Below are positions 26,050-36,849 of a stretch of DNA of 64,000 bases, in pieces. Position 1 is the stretch's first letter; each line of letters begins with the position of its first letter. The stretch spans positions 39,925 to 103,924 of the forward strand of contig JAECUM010003711.1 of assembly GCA_016617855.1 (NCBI GenBank). The letters are read 5' to 3'. The notes below the pieces were generated by a model. The model was given only the letters and a program-made list of their open reading frames with translations. It searched no databases and was not told the DNA's origin. The position numbers were made by a program, and so were the translations under genes. This DNA comes from Megalonaias nervosa (taxonomy: Eukaryota; Mollusca; Bivalvia; Unionida; Unionidae).

Positions 26050-27300
26050 AATTTTGGCACCTAGTTATAAAAGGCGGGAGATATATTTAATCCGAATTGG
26101 TTACGCTAAATAAGGGGCGTGGTTCCCACAGGGAATTCCTTGGTTTTAATATGTCCCATCATAAAATTTTAGTCAGTTCACGCTTTTCTGCAAGAGAAAA
26201 CAAATGTAGGAGATTCCAAGTTTGAATTTAGAAGAAATTCACTCGTAAATAATTATCCAAGGGATCGGATGTCTGGAAAGTCGACGGACACGATTTTGGC
26301 GGTAGAAGCGAGCGAAGCTTGAAAGCAAGGTATTTGCGCCAGTCTTATGTAATTCGTTGATATCAATATAACGATTTGTTTGATTTATTTGCTGATATTT
26401 GCATGAATTTATTTGTTTAGATTCGTAGATCAATTTTCTTGATATGAATACGACTGTGTGAGTTCATCTATATGAATCCGTACAATGATATTCTTTATAT
26501 AAGTTTGACGAATTGTTTGAATGTGTCGCCTTGATTGTTATAGTAAAATATGTATCTAAGAATTTCATGCCTTACTTTAGATGATATGAGTTACGAGAAT
26601 CCGTGTGAATTCACCGACCTTAAATGATTTCACGTATGCTAGAGACTTGAATGTGTGTATTCGCTAGAAATAACGTAGTTAAGCCATGTAATGAATTTCA
26701 TTCATTCATTTGTGTGATTGAGACGAGACCGGAACTGTTGTCTCGGGTGATGATAATGTGAGTCAGGTTGAAATAGCCGTTAGGAAGCACATTAATCTTA
26801 TGAAACTAGGTTTGTTTATGGTCTGCCATAGGTTTAGCTTGACCAGACAGACTTTGGTATCTGTTTGAATTCCGATAGAACGATATCTGACATAACGGGA
26901 GGGGAGTAATGATCTATTCCCAGTAGGATATCTGACAGAAGATTTAGGTTGCTTCTTTGTTTATTTTTGGAAGGTGAAATAGCTCCACGGGACGTATCCA
27001 CGTACCTACCTATCTAAGTATCTACGTATCACGTACTTACATATCCACCTACCCACACAAAGTTCGAGGGCCGAAAGAGGCGAGACAATAGAGAGTTTGG
27101 AGAAGAGAAAAGTGGAAAGGACCGAGACGAACAGTCACAGTGAAGTTGGAGAACAATCACAGTGAATTTGGAATGAACCGGAAATAATCAGGCTATGAAA
27201 TTGTACAAGACAATGACTTCGATTGTTCACTCGATTCTGTGATGAACTAATTCTTTCATTTAAAACAGATCGGCTATTTATATAAGTATATTTGTGTTTG
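26050..27300 (+). repeat. dispersed repeat with TATA box, copy 1 (LTR-like, unknown family)
   Basis: Shares diverged blocks with 62930-64000 in the same orientation, including GGGGCGTG near 26117, TAAATGATTT...CACGTATGCTA near 26620 and GACGTAGTTA-type sequence near 26670. Contains TATAAAAGGCGGG at about 26067, a good TATA box. Length and promoter suggest a solo LTR, but ends were not identified. Confidence 0.4.
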
Positions 27301-27656
27301 AAATTCGGTGAATGATTTATTTAAAAAAGAAGTGTATCTTCCTAATGTAATGCATTGTCACACTTGTTTATGTAATTGATTAAATTGTTATTTTCATGTA
27401 CGGGGGCTCGTGTCATTCTGTTTTATATATCTGCTCAGATCTCTATCTATTCCACCAATAAGTTTCACACTTTATATTAATATTTACTCGATCCGGGCAA
27501 TAACACAGAAGGCGATCACCCTCTAAATAACGATAACCCAATTTCCACTACAACCCACCCCCAACAAAGTGGGGGCTTAGTAGCAAAATAAATAGAGAAA
27601 ATATCATATAAAAGCAAGATTGCCTATTTGTCCAGGTCTGCCTTTTGGACATATGG
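27301..27656. other. non-coding flank of Polinton A
   Basis: AT-rich, no gene or repeat recognised up to the target duplication. Confidence 0.5.
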
Positions 27657-27661
27657 TGACT
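27657..27661. repeat. 5-bp target-site duplication of Polinton A, left
   Basis: TGACT directly before the left inverted repeat; identical to 58718-58722. Confidence 0.55.
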
Positions 27662-27925
27662 AGCAGCAAGGAGGGTGATCAGACCACTTTGTGGAAGGTC
27701 CCATTCAACGCTTTATCCAAAAATGGACAGGAAGTAATTCGCATAATATTTTTTTTTAGTAGTATGAAATTATCGATTTACACAAGGGGTATGGGAGCTT
27801 GTACACATAAGGTTAGAAATATAAACCGAGGCCTCTAACGCGTCGGTTACCCCCCCCCCCCCGACCTTGTGTGTATAATTTCCGTACACCTTCGTTCATG
27901 ACTCGAGACATACGTGTTGGTCCTC
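27662..27925 (+). repeat. terminal inverted repeat of Polinton A, left
   Basis: Matches the reverse complement of 58454-58717 at roughly 75-80 percent by eye. Conserved blocks include CCACTTTGTGGAAGGTCCC, AAAAATGGACAGGAAGTAAT and GACCTTGTGTGT. A run of 14 C lies at about 27849-27862. Confidence 0.8.
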
Positions 27926-27992
27926 ACCCAGGGGCAATAGCGCTGCTTAACCAAATATTTTATCGAGACCAATGCGATATCGTGTCCGATGA

Positions 27993-28611
27993 TCATGTAA
28001 ATTTATTGTAACAAATCTGTACGTTTTTTTTAGCATTAGCAAAGAAGTTTTTAAACCTAATCATATCCATGTCACTGGGACACCAGGTCTGGTATATGTT
28101 TCGCAGCGTATGTGTATCAGCGCCATTAAATACCACTAGAAAATTACAGTTGTCTCTGACCACTTCAGAAATCTGAACATATAGTTGCGTGACGTAAATG
28201 ACGTCCGTGTTTCTTTTCCTCCCTTGTGAAAATATTTTGGCTGGATTTGTTTGTTTGTCGAGCATAACATCATCGTATACCACTAGATTGTTGATATCCT
28301 CGTCAAGATCATCGACTGATGGTGCATCATTGATGTCAGTGATAAATTCAATAACATTATTATCATCATCGTCATCCTTTGCATTTTCATTAAATTCCTT
28401 AAGAACATGATAACATCGTTGGTCATCTACGGATGGTGCCACTAAATAAAGTTTGTCCCATTTGAGCCATCTCATTATCAGGTTGAGTAGCAAATAAGTG
28501 TTACCAGACACAGATGGACCTAATGATAATGGCACAAATAGAATTTGGCCATGCTGAATGATGCTTAACTGGCAACTGCTCTCGTGTTGCTGGGAGGTCA
28601 ATCACATTCAT
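27993..28611 (-). pseudogene. packaging ATPase (FtsK/HerA, A32-like) of Polinton A, inactivated
   Basis: Homologue of the virion DNA-packaging ATPase at 53672-54349. The Walker A position reads GPSVSGNT, with the essential lysine replaced by asparagine and the glycine before it by valine. A Walker B-like NNLVVYDDVM is kept at about 28270. The acidic insert DDDDDNN lies in between. Only a TTG begins the long frame; an ATG at 28611 lies in another frame with a better N-terminus, so a frameshift near the start is likely. First gene inside the left inverted repeat, its start overlapping that of the divergent gene at 28634. Confidence 0.75.
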
Positions 28612-28633
28612 GTGGTACAAATATGATAAGAAT

Positions 28634-29056
28634 ATGAGTTTATATTGTGTTTTATGCAAAAATGTCACTGATACTAGTGGATTAAAAACAACAACGACGA
28701 AGAATCGTCGACACGCACTTAAAGGTACTTGCGTGAATGTGGAACAAAAATACAGATTTGTGTCGTCTCGCGAGACGTCAAAGGGTGATAATATCGATAA
28801 GGCAGTCGCAAAATTACCAGAAACTTCATGGATTAAGTATCCTGGTGAGAAATATCTTTCGGGATATAATTATTGTGGTCCTGGAACTCGACTTGATATT
28901 AGACTCGACCAAAAAAATCAACCCAAACCAGGAATATATCAAGTGAATTGATCAAGCGTGCCATGTTCATGATGTCGCATCTACAAGTCAAGATCTACAA
29001 AAACGACATATTGCAGACGTGAAGTTGATTCATACGTTGAAGTCTGTAAAAAAATA
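28634..29056 (+). pseudogene. DUF5679-like zinc domain fused to parvovirus-type phospholipase A2, frameshifted
   Basis: The N-terminal part begins MSLYCVLCK and has an RRHALKGTC stretch, the pattern of the small DUF5679 domain seen in DNA viruses. The second Cys pair is disrupted: the expected C-G-T-K motif is present in a neighbouring frame near 28737, as if two small indels compensate. It continues into a PLA2-like domain with the calcium-loop-like GPGTRLD near 28885. A stop at 28949 interrupts it, and the catalytic His-Asp dyad (VHDVA) appears in the next frame near 28967. In B the same two modules are separate genes (48002-48213 and 47660-47992). The family role is membrane breaching during entry. 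Confidence 0.6.
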
Positions 29057-29099
29057 AATCTGTAAGAGAATCGCTGGCCAATTGGCTGATAAGATCGGC

Positions 29100-30232
29100 A
29101 ATGAGTGGTAAGTTAGCCACAAGGGCCGGGAATTAATTATCCATAATTATAACAATGCAGTCAATTTTTATGGTCCAACAGGATACTGGAGGAGCAGAGC
29201 AGCGATTAGCAAACTCGCTGATGCAGCATGTGTCTTACGTTGTGTTGCCTCAAACTGGTTAGCCCGACAGGCAATATGGCAGATTTATCTACCGCCACAT
29301 ACAAAGATTCAATACTGACGGTTTGATGTTAGCACTCCCAACGAAGTTCATCAGGCAGATATTTTGTTTTTACCCCATGACACTATCAATGGTAAACATA
29401 AACGTCAAAAACACACGTACAAATATGCGTCTACGTTGTGAGTAGATACAAAGAAGTTGAACCATTTTCAACTAAAACAGCAACTGAAGTTTCAGCCGCA
29501 TTTGAACGAACTTTTCAACATGGACCGTTACGATGGCCACAGCTGCTACAAGTTGATCCTGGCAAAGAACTTCATGGTACAGTAACATCGTTGATGCAGC
29601 AACATAAGGTTAAAATCAGACGAGGACACACCGCAATTGATCGCCATCAGGCAATCGTTGAGCGATTTAATCGAACACTTGCTGAACGATTGTTTGGATA
29701 TCAGTATGCTTAGGAAATTTCCACAGACACTAGATCTCGTGAATAGGTTGCAAAACTACCAAGTGTGATTGCTGCTTTAAACAACGAAGTTACACGTGGA
29801 ATTTCTATGAAACCCATGAATGCAATTTCGAAGAAACACATACAATTTAAGCGATTTGGCTCTTCCTCACAAAAACCATTACTTGGTAACCTGACGGTCA
29901 GGTATTTATATGAACCTGGCGAACTTGAAGGTGGTTAAAAAAGAGCAACTGATCCTATTTGGAGTGTAACCATACATAAAATTTCCAACGTGATAAGATC
30001 TACGGGTAGGCCTGCTATCTACAGACTAGATTCAACGGCTCCTCAGCGTGAATTTGTCTCTGAACAATTACAAGTAATTCCTGAAAATACACAATACCAC
30101 CAGCATGGATTCGCTAGCGCCCATACATCGGTTACATTCAAGACAGGTCAGCATCACATTCACACGTGTGTGATCGAGACTACTATTAATTCTGCCCACG
30201 TTAAATTGTCGTGGGTCATTAGGAAAATATAG
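29100..30232 (+). pseudogene. retroviral-type integrase of Polinton A
   Basis: Catalytic core of an RVE integrase, which joins element ends to host DNA. The DDE residues can be placed: Asp in VHQADILFLPHD near 29355, Asp in LLQVDPGKELHG near 29555, and Glu in AIVERFNRTLAERLFG near 29655. The frame is broken before the core (stops near 29115, 29325 and around 29440) and after 29713. The C-terminal part to 30232 contains YRLDSTAPQREFVSEQL, typical of the vertebrate-like Polinton integrases. It is clearly different from the chromodomain integrase of element B, so A and B belong to different lineages. Confidence 0.8.
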
Positions 30233-30239
30233 CTACAAC

Positions 30240-33200
30240 ATTATTGTGTTACAGCAAGCACAGCGATTTTTTGTTGTTGCTTCAGCGTCATGATAAATTC
30301 AACGTCAAGATCAAACTCGCGTTTATGCTTTCTGTCATTTCGCTGATAACTAGCTAATTTTTCCTTATCATATCATCGTTGATTTTCCGAGCTTGATTAT
30401 CTTCACATCCTGTGAAGTTGAGACATTTTTTTAACTCTCGATAGTGCTAAGTACACTAGATTTGACCATTCTACACTATCATCGACAATGCAAATATTAG
30501 TATCATCGATTGTTAGACCCTGCGACGAATGAATGGTTATTGCATATCCTAGAGTCCAATCCCCCGATGTCTCCGCTAAAGCTTTCTCAACAACATCCAC
30601 AGGGACAACAACATCATTAAGAACGAGTTTTTGTTTCTTCATGGATCCCGGAATCTCAACGTCAATATTTTGTCGACGGGTATCTGCTGGGCGATAGCAT
30701 AATGGGACCGATAGATAAGGAAATTTGTCTTTGTGAAGTGAGAATAATTTACTTTGAAGTGAATCATGGACTATTTTCCTGGATGCAACTATTAGGTCAG
30801 TAGGTCGCCATAAATTCCACATATCATCAATCGTCGTTTCTGGAATTACTTTACGCATCATCCAGCAATGAGTCTGGTTGGATTTAAGTCTCATCGTCGC
30901 TTCTAGTTTCTTCAATGATTCATCCACAGCCCTGTGGTCCTCTAACATTTCTTCGTAATAATCGACATTCTTTTAGCCAGTCATGTGGCGATTCTCCGTG
31001 AAAAAAAGGTGGTGGTTGACCATGATCGCCGCACATGATAATCGCCTTTGATTTTGCCGATAACCAATCAAGAAACATTTTTAAAGTATCTTTAGATACC
31101 GTACATATCTGATCCCAGGAAATGATCTTAGGAATATATTTCTCACCCATTTTGTCTGGAGTCCACGCATCACCGCGCCATCGAAAGAAACTGTGATAAG
31201 TATGAGACTTAACACCTCTCTCTTTCACCTCCCTGGCAAGTTGGTGATTTGGGGTTAGCACTACCATGTCGGTGGGCGAGCAACTTTGTTACGTCGCCAT
31301 AAACAATCTTAACGCGCGTGTAGTTTTACCAGAACCACAAGGACCATTAAGATAAACCGTTTTAAGCCGCGACATAAAATCATTAACTGATGGTGCCAAT
31401 GACGGTTGTGACAATTGTCCATTTTTTCAATACCAAGAATGAGGTTTATAATCTGCAGATTATGAATAATTACATATCATCTCATTTTTTATTCGCCATT
31501 GTCCGCATGGAGCTTCGCCTACACTTATCGGAAATTGTTCTAGCAGCTTTATGCTTGACTCGCTGATATAAAATTAATCTGTGGCGACTCTGACAGCGTC
31601 CTTAGGAAATCGGTTAATCATCGATAACTGGATTATTGACACATTTTCAAGCACTGAAGATCTCAAATGAGTAAACTGTGGCGAATCACCATCATAGTAG
31701 CTAATAATAGTGCTAAGTTTAGTTCCATTTGGTAGATTTACAAGTTTTCAATCCACAAATACACCTTTCTTTGTCGTATCAGCAATTTTAAAGTCGAGGT
31801 CTGCCTTATCTATGATCAATCTTGTACAACGGCGCTTATTGCTAAATGAGGCTCCATGTGTAAATTTACTAATGATTTTTCAACCTATATCCTTGGCAAA
31901 TGAATTCTCATCCTTGTTGTCTTCGGGTTTTGGCAACCAAACTGAGGTTTGAAGTCTGTATGAAATTATTGTCTCACACACTGTCAGCGATAAAAATATC
32001 TTCGCATCAAGCATATATCTCAATAGCACTACTGGAGCCCAACCACGTATATTCTTTGCACAGTTGTCTGTCTCTGAATTTGGTTCGTTAGAATGGCAGC
32101 CAGACCAAGCAACAATGACTAGATGAACATTCTCAGCAAATTCAAATGATTCAATCTCGGCTAATCCAATCAAATAAAAATCCGTTAGTGTGCCATTTAT
32201 TGCAACTCGAGTCATGTCATGTATCCGATGCCCGAATCTTTCTAAATAAGGCACAAGGCAAGAAAGCTTCCTGGATGACATGCAACCATGTCAATCGAGG
32301 TAACGTCCTTGTAATCATATTTAGTATTCCAGAGACCTTCGTGTCCATATTAAATAAATGAGCGTTGAATATCTTCATTTAATTCCATACGTGTTGGTCA
32401 CCATGAATTTTTATGTTGATCATAATGAGCAGCGACAGATGAGATAGTAAAACAATCATTCAGTAATTGTTTAACTAGATCTGTGTCGACTGTATTTTAA
32501 TGCAACCTTAGTCATTTGCTCATGACAGGGCCGACCGGGGGGGGGGGGGCAACTGGGGTATATCACCGTAAGGGGGCCCTGGCCGAACAGCACTTTTTCA
32601 TTTTAAGAAAGAAAAATTTTGTTTGAACAACAGCTAGGAGAGGCCTGGGTGTTTCTTACCCCAGAGCCTTTGATCGCTCTCCACGGCTCTGGCTCGTGAA
32701 GAGATTCCGTACGATAAAGTTAGCCAGATGGTAATACACATTGATCAAATCCATGGGGGTTCTCTTTATTGGATTGCTTGCAATCTGACTGTTCACAGTC
32801 CGCACTCTGAAACAGCCAAACTGACAATGGGTTGCTTTTGATGATATTCCAAATACACCAAAAAATATCGCCGCAGTAAAATCTAACATTTTTTCTGGGT
32901 GGAAATTTTGTTATACTTTTGGTCCATGCGTGAGAGTTGTGGTCAATTATTACTATCGGGGAGTCCCTAGATTTATACTTCGACGCGTACAAGATCTCAT
33001 TGGTTATTGTCCGTACTTGTATTGGGAATTTTAATTTCTTGTGATTCCCTAACAGGGTCACGTTTGTCACGGATAATCCATATTATCTCATCGACGTCAT
33101 CATCAACGTGATCAACGTTATCACTGACGGCAACAATAAATTTTATTTTAAAAAATATCTTTGGATCGCTAGCGATTCATCGTTAAGATAATCAATAATC

Positions 33201-33430
33201 GGTGTTGCTCGTTGGTCATTCATTGGAGCATCCATGAAAATATCGTCTTACTTAATTTTGAACGTTGACCAAACATGCACTGCTTCTTCGTCGCTAAACT
33301 CCTTCTTGGTTTCACGGATACGATTGCGTAATTGTAAATTTGGTACTATGGGGCGCTTTTCATATCGGTTAATCCGTCAAAATCGAACCTAGGATAGGAA
33401 AGTTTGGTCGTGGCTAATCTTGCAAACTGC
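30240..33430 (-). pseudogene. superfamily 1 helicase with long unknown N-terminal region (Polinton A)
   Basis: The C-terminal third is a Pif1/RecD-like SF1 helicase: Walker A GPCGSGKT at about 31325-31348, motif II-like MCGDHGQPPPF near 31030, motif V-like TIHSSQGLTI near 30530 and motif VI-like VYLALSRVKK near 30440. Upstream, several frames (31880-32281, 32720-33070 and others) hold an unrecognised N-terminal region with VRGWAPVVLLRYMLDAK-like sequence (IRGWAPVVLLRYML). The start near 33430 is divergent from the Cys-rich gene at 33492, the place taken by the polymerase in C and B. Frameshifts fall partly in homopolymers. The helicase would unwind DNA in replication; the N-terminal region could hold a primase or polymerase activity, but I see no motif for that. 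Confidence 0.6.
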
Positions 33431-33491
33431 TCCATTATATAATTAAGGCAAATATATATTCTAATTACAAATCATTCTATATTAATATATA
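33431..33491. promoter_or_regulatory. divergent promoter region (Polinton A)
   Basis: Sixty bases, almost all A/T, between two divergent starts, ending TATTAATATATA directly before the ATG at 33492. It parallels 3734-3830 and 44912-45015. Confidence 0.4.
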
Positions 33492-33794
33492 ATGACGTCA
33501 CGAGCAAAGAATACGTGCAAATGGCTGATGATTGGATCAACAACTCCATGTTCAAAGACTTGCTACTACGAGTTCTGTGGTTATCATAAATCAAGTGTGC
33601 GACAAGTGAATTTAGGGCCAAAATCATGTGTGAAATTTGGAATTGGTGTCCGGGGCAAATCACCACTTTGCGTAAATTGTGGTGGCAGAAAATACAGAGC
33701 TTTTAAAAGGTATTATGATAAGAAAGATGAGACTACAACAAAGGATGCTAATTATTATCTCAGTAGATTTTCTACCGAGAAAATACATGATTAG
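33492..33794 (+). CDS. small Cys-rich (zinc-ribbon-like) protein of Polinton A
   Basis: Intact 100-codon frame, one of few in this element. Related to 3831-4160: both have NTCKW or SCKW near the start, CSKTCYYEFCGYH or its equivalent, then KSCVKFGIGVRGKSPLCVNCGG. Compared with the relative, one Cys of the third pair is Phe. Likely zinc-binding. Retention of an open frame in an otherwise dead element may be chance, given its length. Function unknown. Confidence 0.6.
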   Translation: MTSRAKNTCKWLMIGSTTPCSKTCYYEFCGYHKSSVRQVNLGPKSCVKFGIGVRGKSPLCVNCGGRKYRAFKRYYDKKDETTTKDANYYLSRFSTEKIHD

Positions 33795-33838
33795 ATTGCT
33801 TTACTATTCGACCAATCGTTAATTTTTTTAGTAATATG

Positions 33839-33843
<5 letters not shown>

Positions 33844-33927
<84 letters not shown>
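33844..33927. repeat. (TA)n microsatellite
   Basis: About 40 TA units between the Cys-rich gene and the HNH remnant. Confidence 0.95.
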
Positions 33928-33933
<6 letters not shown>

Positions 33934-33944
33934 AATGGAGCAAA

Positions 33945-34430
33945 ATAACGTCGAAGAATTCAGAGGGCATTCCATCTTGATAATTATGAGGCAAATCGCG
34001 CTGGTGTAATCAGAAATTGTCGACTAAAATGTCGGTTGGTTTTGTTTTTACTAGCGGTTACCTCATCATCTGTGCAGGAAAGACAAGTTAGCTCTCGCAT
34101 AGATTTGATTATGAGTGCTTCAGCGGTTCGATCAATAATTGTCTTGTTGTTGATCACATTAACGGCAAAAAAACTTGACAATTCTTTACAGAATCTTAAA
34201 TTTATTACTCAGAGCCAAAATTGCCTTAGAGGAAATGATGGTAAACATAACAAACATCCACGGTCAGTTAGCTCTGTAAATTTACAAACAGGTGAAAAAA
34301 ATTGATTTTCTATCACTGACTGAGGCAGGAAAATATTTTAATATTCATCCATATTCCGTACAGCTTAACACAGATGATATAACCAACTCAGCGTTGTTTA
34401 ATCGATATAACCATAAAACAAAATTTCCGT
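33945..34430 (+). pseudogene. HNH homing-type endonuclease remnant (Polinton A)
   Basis: Broken relative of the intact gene at 45016-45840. Fragments in shifting frames match its second half: DNYEANRAGVIRN near 33982, the HNH core VVDHINGKK near 34150, then SVSSVNLQTGEK near 34265 and LTEAGKYFNIHPYSV near 34320, the last being the NUMOD1-type DNA-binding helix region. Most of the first half is absent. So both Polintons carried this gene next to the divergent promoter of the replication gene. Confidence 0.65.
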
Positions 34431-34926
34431 ATATATAATTAAACCACCTAAGATTCCTTGGAATCCTGTCATTATTGGCTGTCCTATTCCAGTACGTGTA
34501 TTTCATGGAGATAACTTTGTTGAGACTAAATAGAACGACAAAGAACAGCAACTCTGAAGACACGTCTACAATGCTATTTGAATAACCATAGGACATTTTG
34601 ATTTCGCGTATAATATTTTATTTTCACGTATACGCTTAATATCTTCGCGAAGGAAACTGTCAACAAGCGCCTGATTTCATTTGTCCTTATAAGTTTCATG
34701 AATTACAAACCAAAATAAAAAATGGTTAGTGTTGTGAAAACAGTACGACTCGTTAGCCACGCCCCTACAATGCTATTTTTGATCTACATGGAAGTCAACG
34801 TATAATTTTTTTAGGGAAAATCAGAACATAAGTTTGTGTGTAATTATAGATTTGAAATGATTTTTAAAAATGGTTAGTGCTGTAACCTATCCAATGCCTA
34901 ATGCCCTTACTTCTGATTGACAATAG
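34431..34926. other. non-coding interval in Polinton A
   Basis: No gene recognised. AT-rich, with two copies of an AAAAATGGTTAGTG block (about 34715 and 34866). Confidence 0.45.
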
Positions 34927-36400
34927 TCAGTATAAATATAGACGTGAGCCGCTCCCCTTGTGCTGTCCAACCACTAGTGATTGGTTGGATTTTTCAAACT
35001 CTACTTGATACATGCCATCAACAGCATCACAAACGAGGTTCGCGTATATCGTTGATGTGGTGTTGACAACGCCCGGTGATATTTGACGACCACTACCACC
35101 ATCGCCAGCGATGGAACCATTGTTGTGTTTGAGAATACTTGGAGGAGGAGATATTTTTTTCCATGCCTCGAGGATCTTTGGAAAATATTCATCAATGATC
35201 GCGTTGACAGCATGTTGCATATCATCAACGTTAAGACATCGTAATTTGAAAGTCGGTAGATCTGCCTCTGTGATCTTAAAATAATTAATACAATTATCCT
35301 TGTATGTTTCATCTGGATAAAGTGGAGGGGGGAGCACTTGTAAGGCCTATTCCCATATCGTGGCCTTCGTGAATTACTGTCTTCATAACCGATTCCTGAA
35401 ATAATTCAGCGTCAGATTTTACTTGGTTCAGATGTTGTATCGTTATAAAGATTTTGTGTTTAAGATTATCATTTGGAAACTCATATGTGTACTGGTAAAA
35501 TAATTGTTGTAATTCGTCACGAACGCGCTTATGTTCTTGTGTTATTTCTTTAGCTAGCCTTATACTAGAATCTGTCTTTCTCTTTTTGTTTGAGGATTTC
35601 TTCAGTGAGAATTATATCATAGAATGCCCATTTAATATCATTTTTACCATCAGCATGGAAAGTTATATCGCGTTGTACGTTCTTCCATGCCGTAAGATTT
35701 CTATATTCTGGATATGTTTTAAATGCAAGTTTGTCTGTGATAAATTCAGATCGTTGATGTTGTGGAAATCCAACTTGAGTAGGAATTTCTATTGACCATC
35801 CTAACACAGTTCTAGTCGATGAATTATATATAGCGTGATCTGGTGTTGATATTTCTATGGCAGCACTTACCGTTGGCTCTTGTACTGTTATTGCTATCTT
35901 GGATTCTCTTCCTGTGATAGATTTAATTCTGCGTTGAAATTCATCGTTGATTTGTTCGATTTGATAACTGCCTGTTGGAATGCTAACAACATTTCAGTCT
36001 GGTGTTCCATCCGGTTTTGTTTTCCATGCAAATACCAGTGAAATTTTTGCGGATAACCTATCAAACGACTTTGCTCTGATATTTGGCCAGCTGTAATATA
36101 CTCGCAATTGTGCCAGCGCTATTTCTTTGGCTGGGATGGCTGTAGGGAAGCTAACGTCAAACTTGGACTCCGTTGACGTCACTGATATCATCATGGTTGT
36201 TGTTGGTGTTGTGTTAGCGACAATTTTTTCTAATAATGCTCGTGTCTGGATCGTTTCACGTCTGTTCTTATTATTTAATACCGATTCTAATAGAGTGCTA
36301 GCGCTCCGTGGTGTAAGAACGCTAGCGTTGTGGCCGTTTATCCCTCGTCAGAACACTCTGCGTTCCAGCGCTCAATGACGCACATGTGTCATAATAAATA
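34927..36400 (-). pseudogene. minor capsid (penton-like) protein region of Polinton A, rearranged
   Basis: Read from 36400 down, the early part (ALAQLRVYYSWPNI near 36100, then SIPTGSYQIEQINDEFQRRI near 35960 and a following beta-rich region) resembles the single jelly-roll minor capsid protein of Polintons, here matched by 51305-52057. Instead of the usual NIT-VN and VPPG blocks, it continues into unrelated sequence with AWKNVQRDITFHADG near 35680 and a 136-codon frame at 34927-35337 containing a MQHAVNAIIDEYFPKILEAWKK helix. This may be a second gene or a lineage-specific C-terminus. Several frameshifts and stops. Confidence 0.45.
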
Positions 36401-36845
36401 TTAATCATTTCCATAAATTCTTGATCTGATATTATACCGTCATTCAACACCGACTATCAGCGATGATAACCGCGCATGTGAATGCTTCGCCGCTGACAAT
36501 AGTGTTGTATGTTCATGTAATTTCTCAGTCGCACACGTTGATAGTTTCTTCGCGATAATATTAAGAATACCAGCAACACCGGCGATAACGGCCACACCGA
36601 TTCCTATTACTGGTGCTATCACGTACGTCACTGATAATGTACCGAATAATGTCATTGTTTCAGCTACTGCGGTGGATACCGTGTGAACAACAACGTCGAT
36701 AACCATTCTGCCACTACGGTATTTTTGTTGTTTTGCCATGTGCGTGTCGATGATGCTTTTTAAAGATGCCTGCCACTTGCAAACGGTTCATATCTATAGG
36801 ATTGTGTGAGACGGTGAACTTCGCTCATTATGTGAATGCTAAGTA
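36401..36845 (-). pseudogene. small membrane hairpin protein of Polinton A
   Basis: Counterpart of 55578-56076. It contains a strongly hydrophobic stretch TYVIAPVIGIGVAVIAGVAGI (about 36560-36625) preceded by YRSGRMVIDVVV and followed by KKLSTCATEKLHEHTTLLSAAKHSHARLS. A frameshift near 36440 separates the end part, which reads DGIISDQEFMEM in the next frame. This layout, a transmembrane hairpin then a helical tail with a D-G-x-I-x-D-x-E-F motif, recurs in Polintons. Its role is not known; it sits next to the fibre-like gene in both elements. Confidence 0.5.
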
Positions 36846-36849
36846 ACTA

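Noticed and set aside
27620..27760. A frame ending PFNALSKNGQEVIRI, echoed near the other end of element A by ASTKNGQEVICI, looked like part of a phospholipid scramblase.
   Set aside because: Both copies lie inside the inverted repeats of Polinton A and are mirror images of each other; the resemblance is short and the rest of the family pattern is missing.
27751..27765. AGTAGTA near the left end of element A as its terminus, because B also ends (A)GTAGTA.
   Set aside because: Inverted homology between the two ends continues about 100 bp further out, and a TGACT direct repeat fits the outer AGCAGCA edge better.
33772..33975. Frame of repeating Tyr-Ile.
   Set aside because: Translation of the TA microsatellite at 33844-33927.
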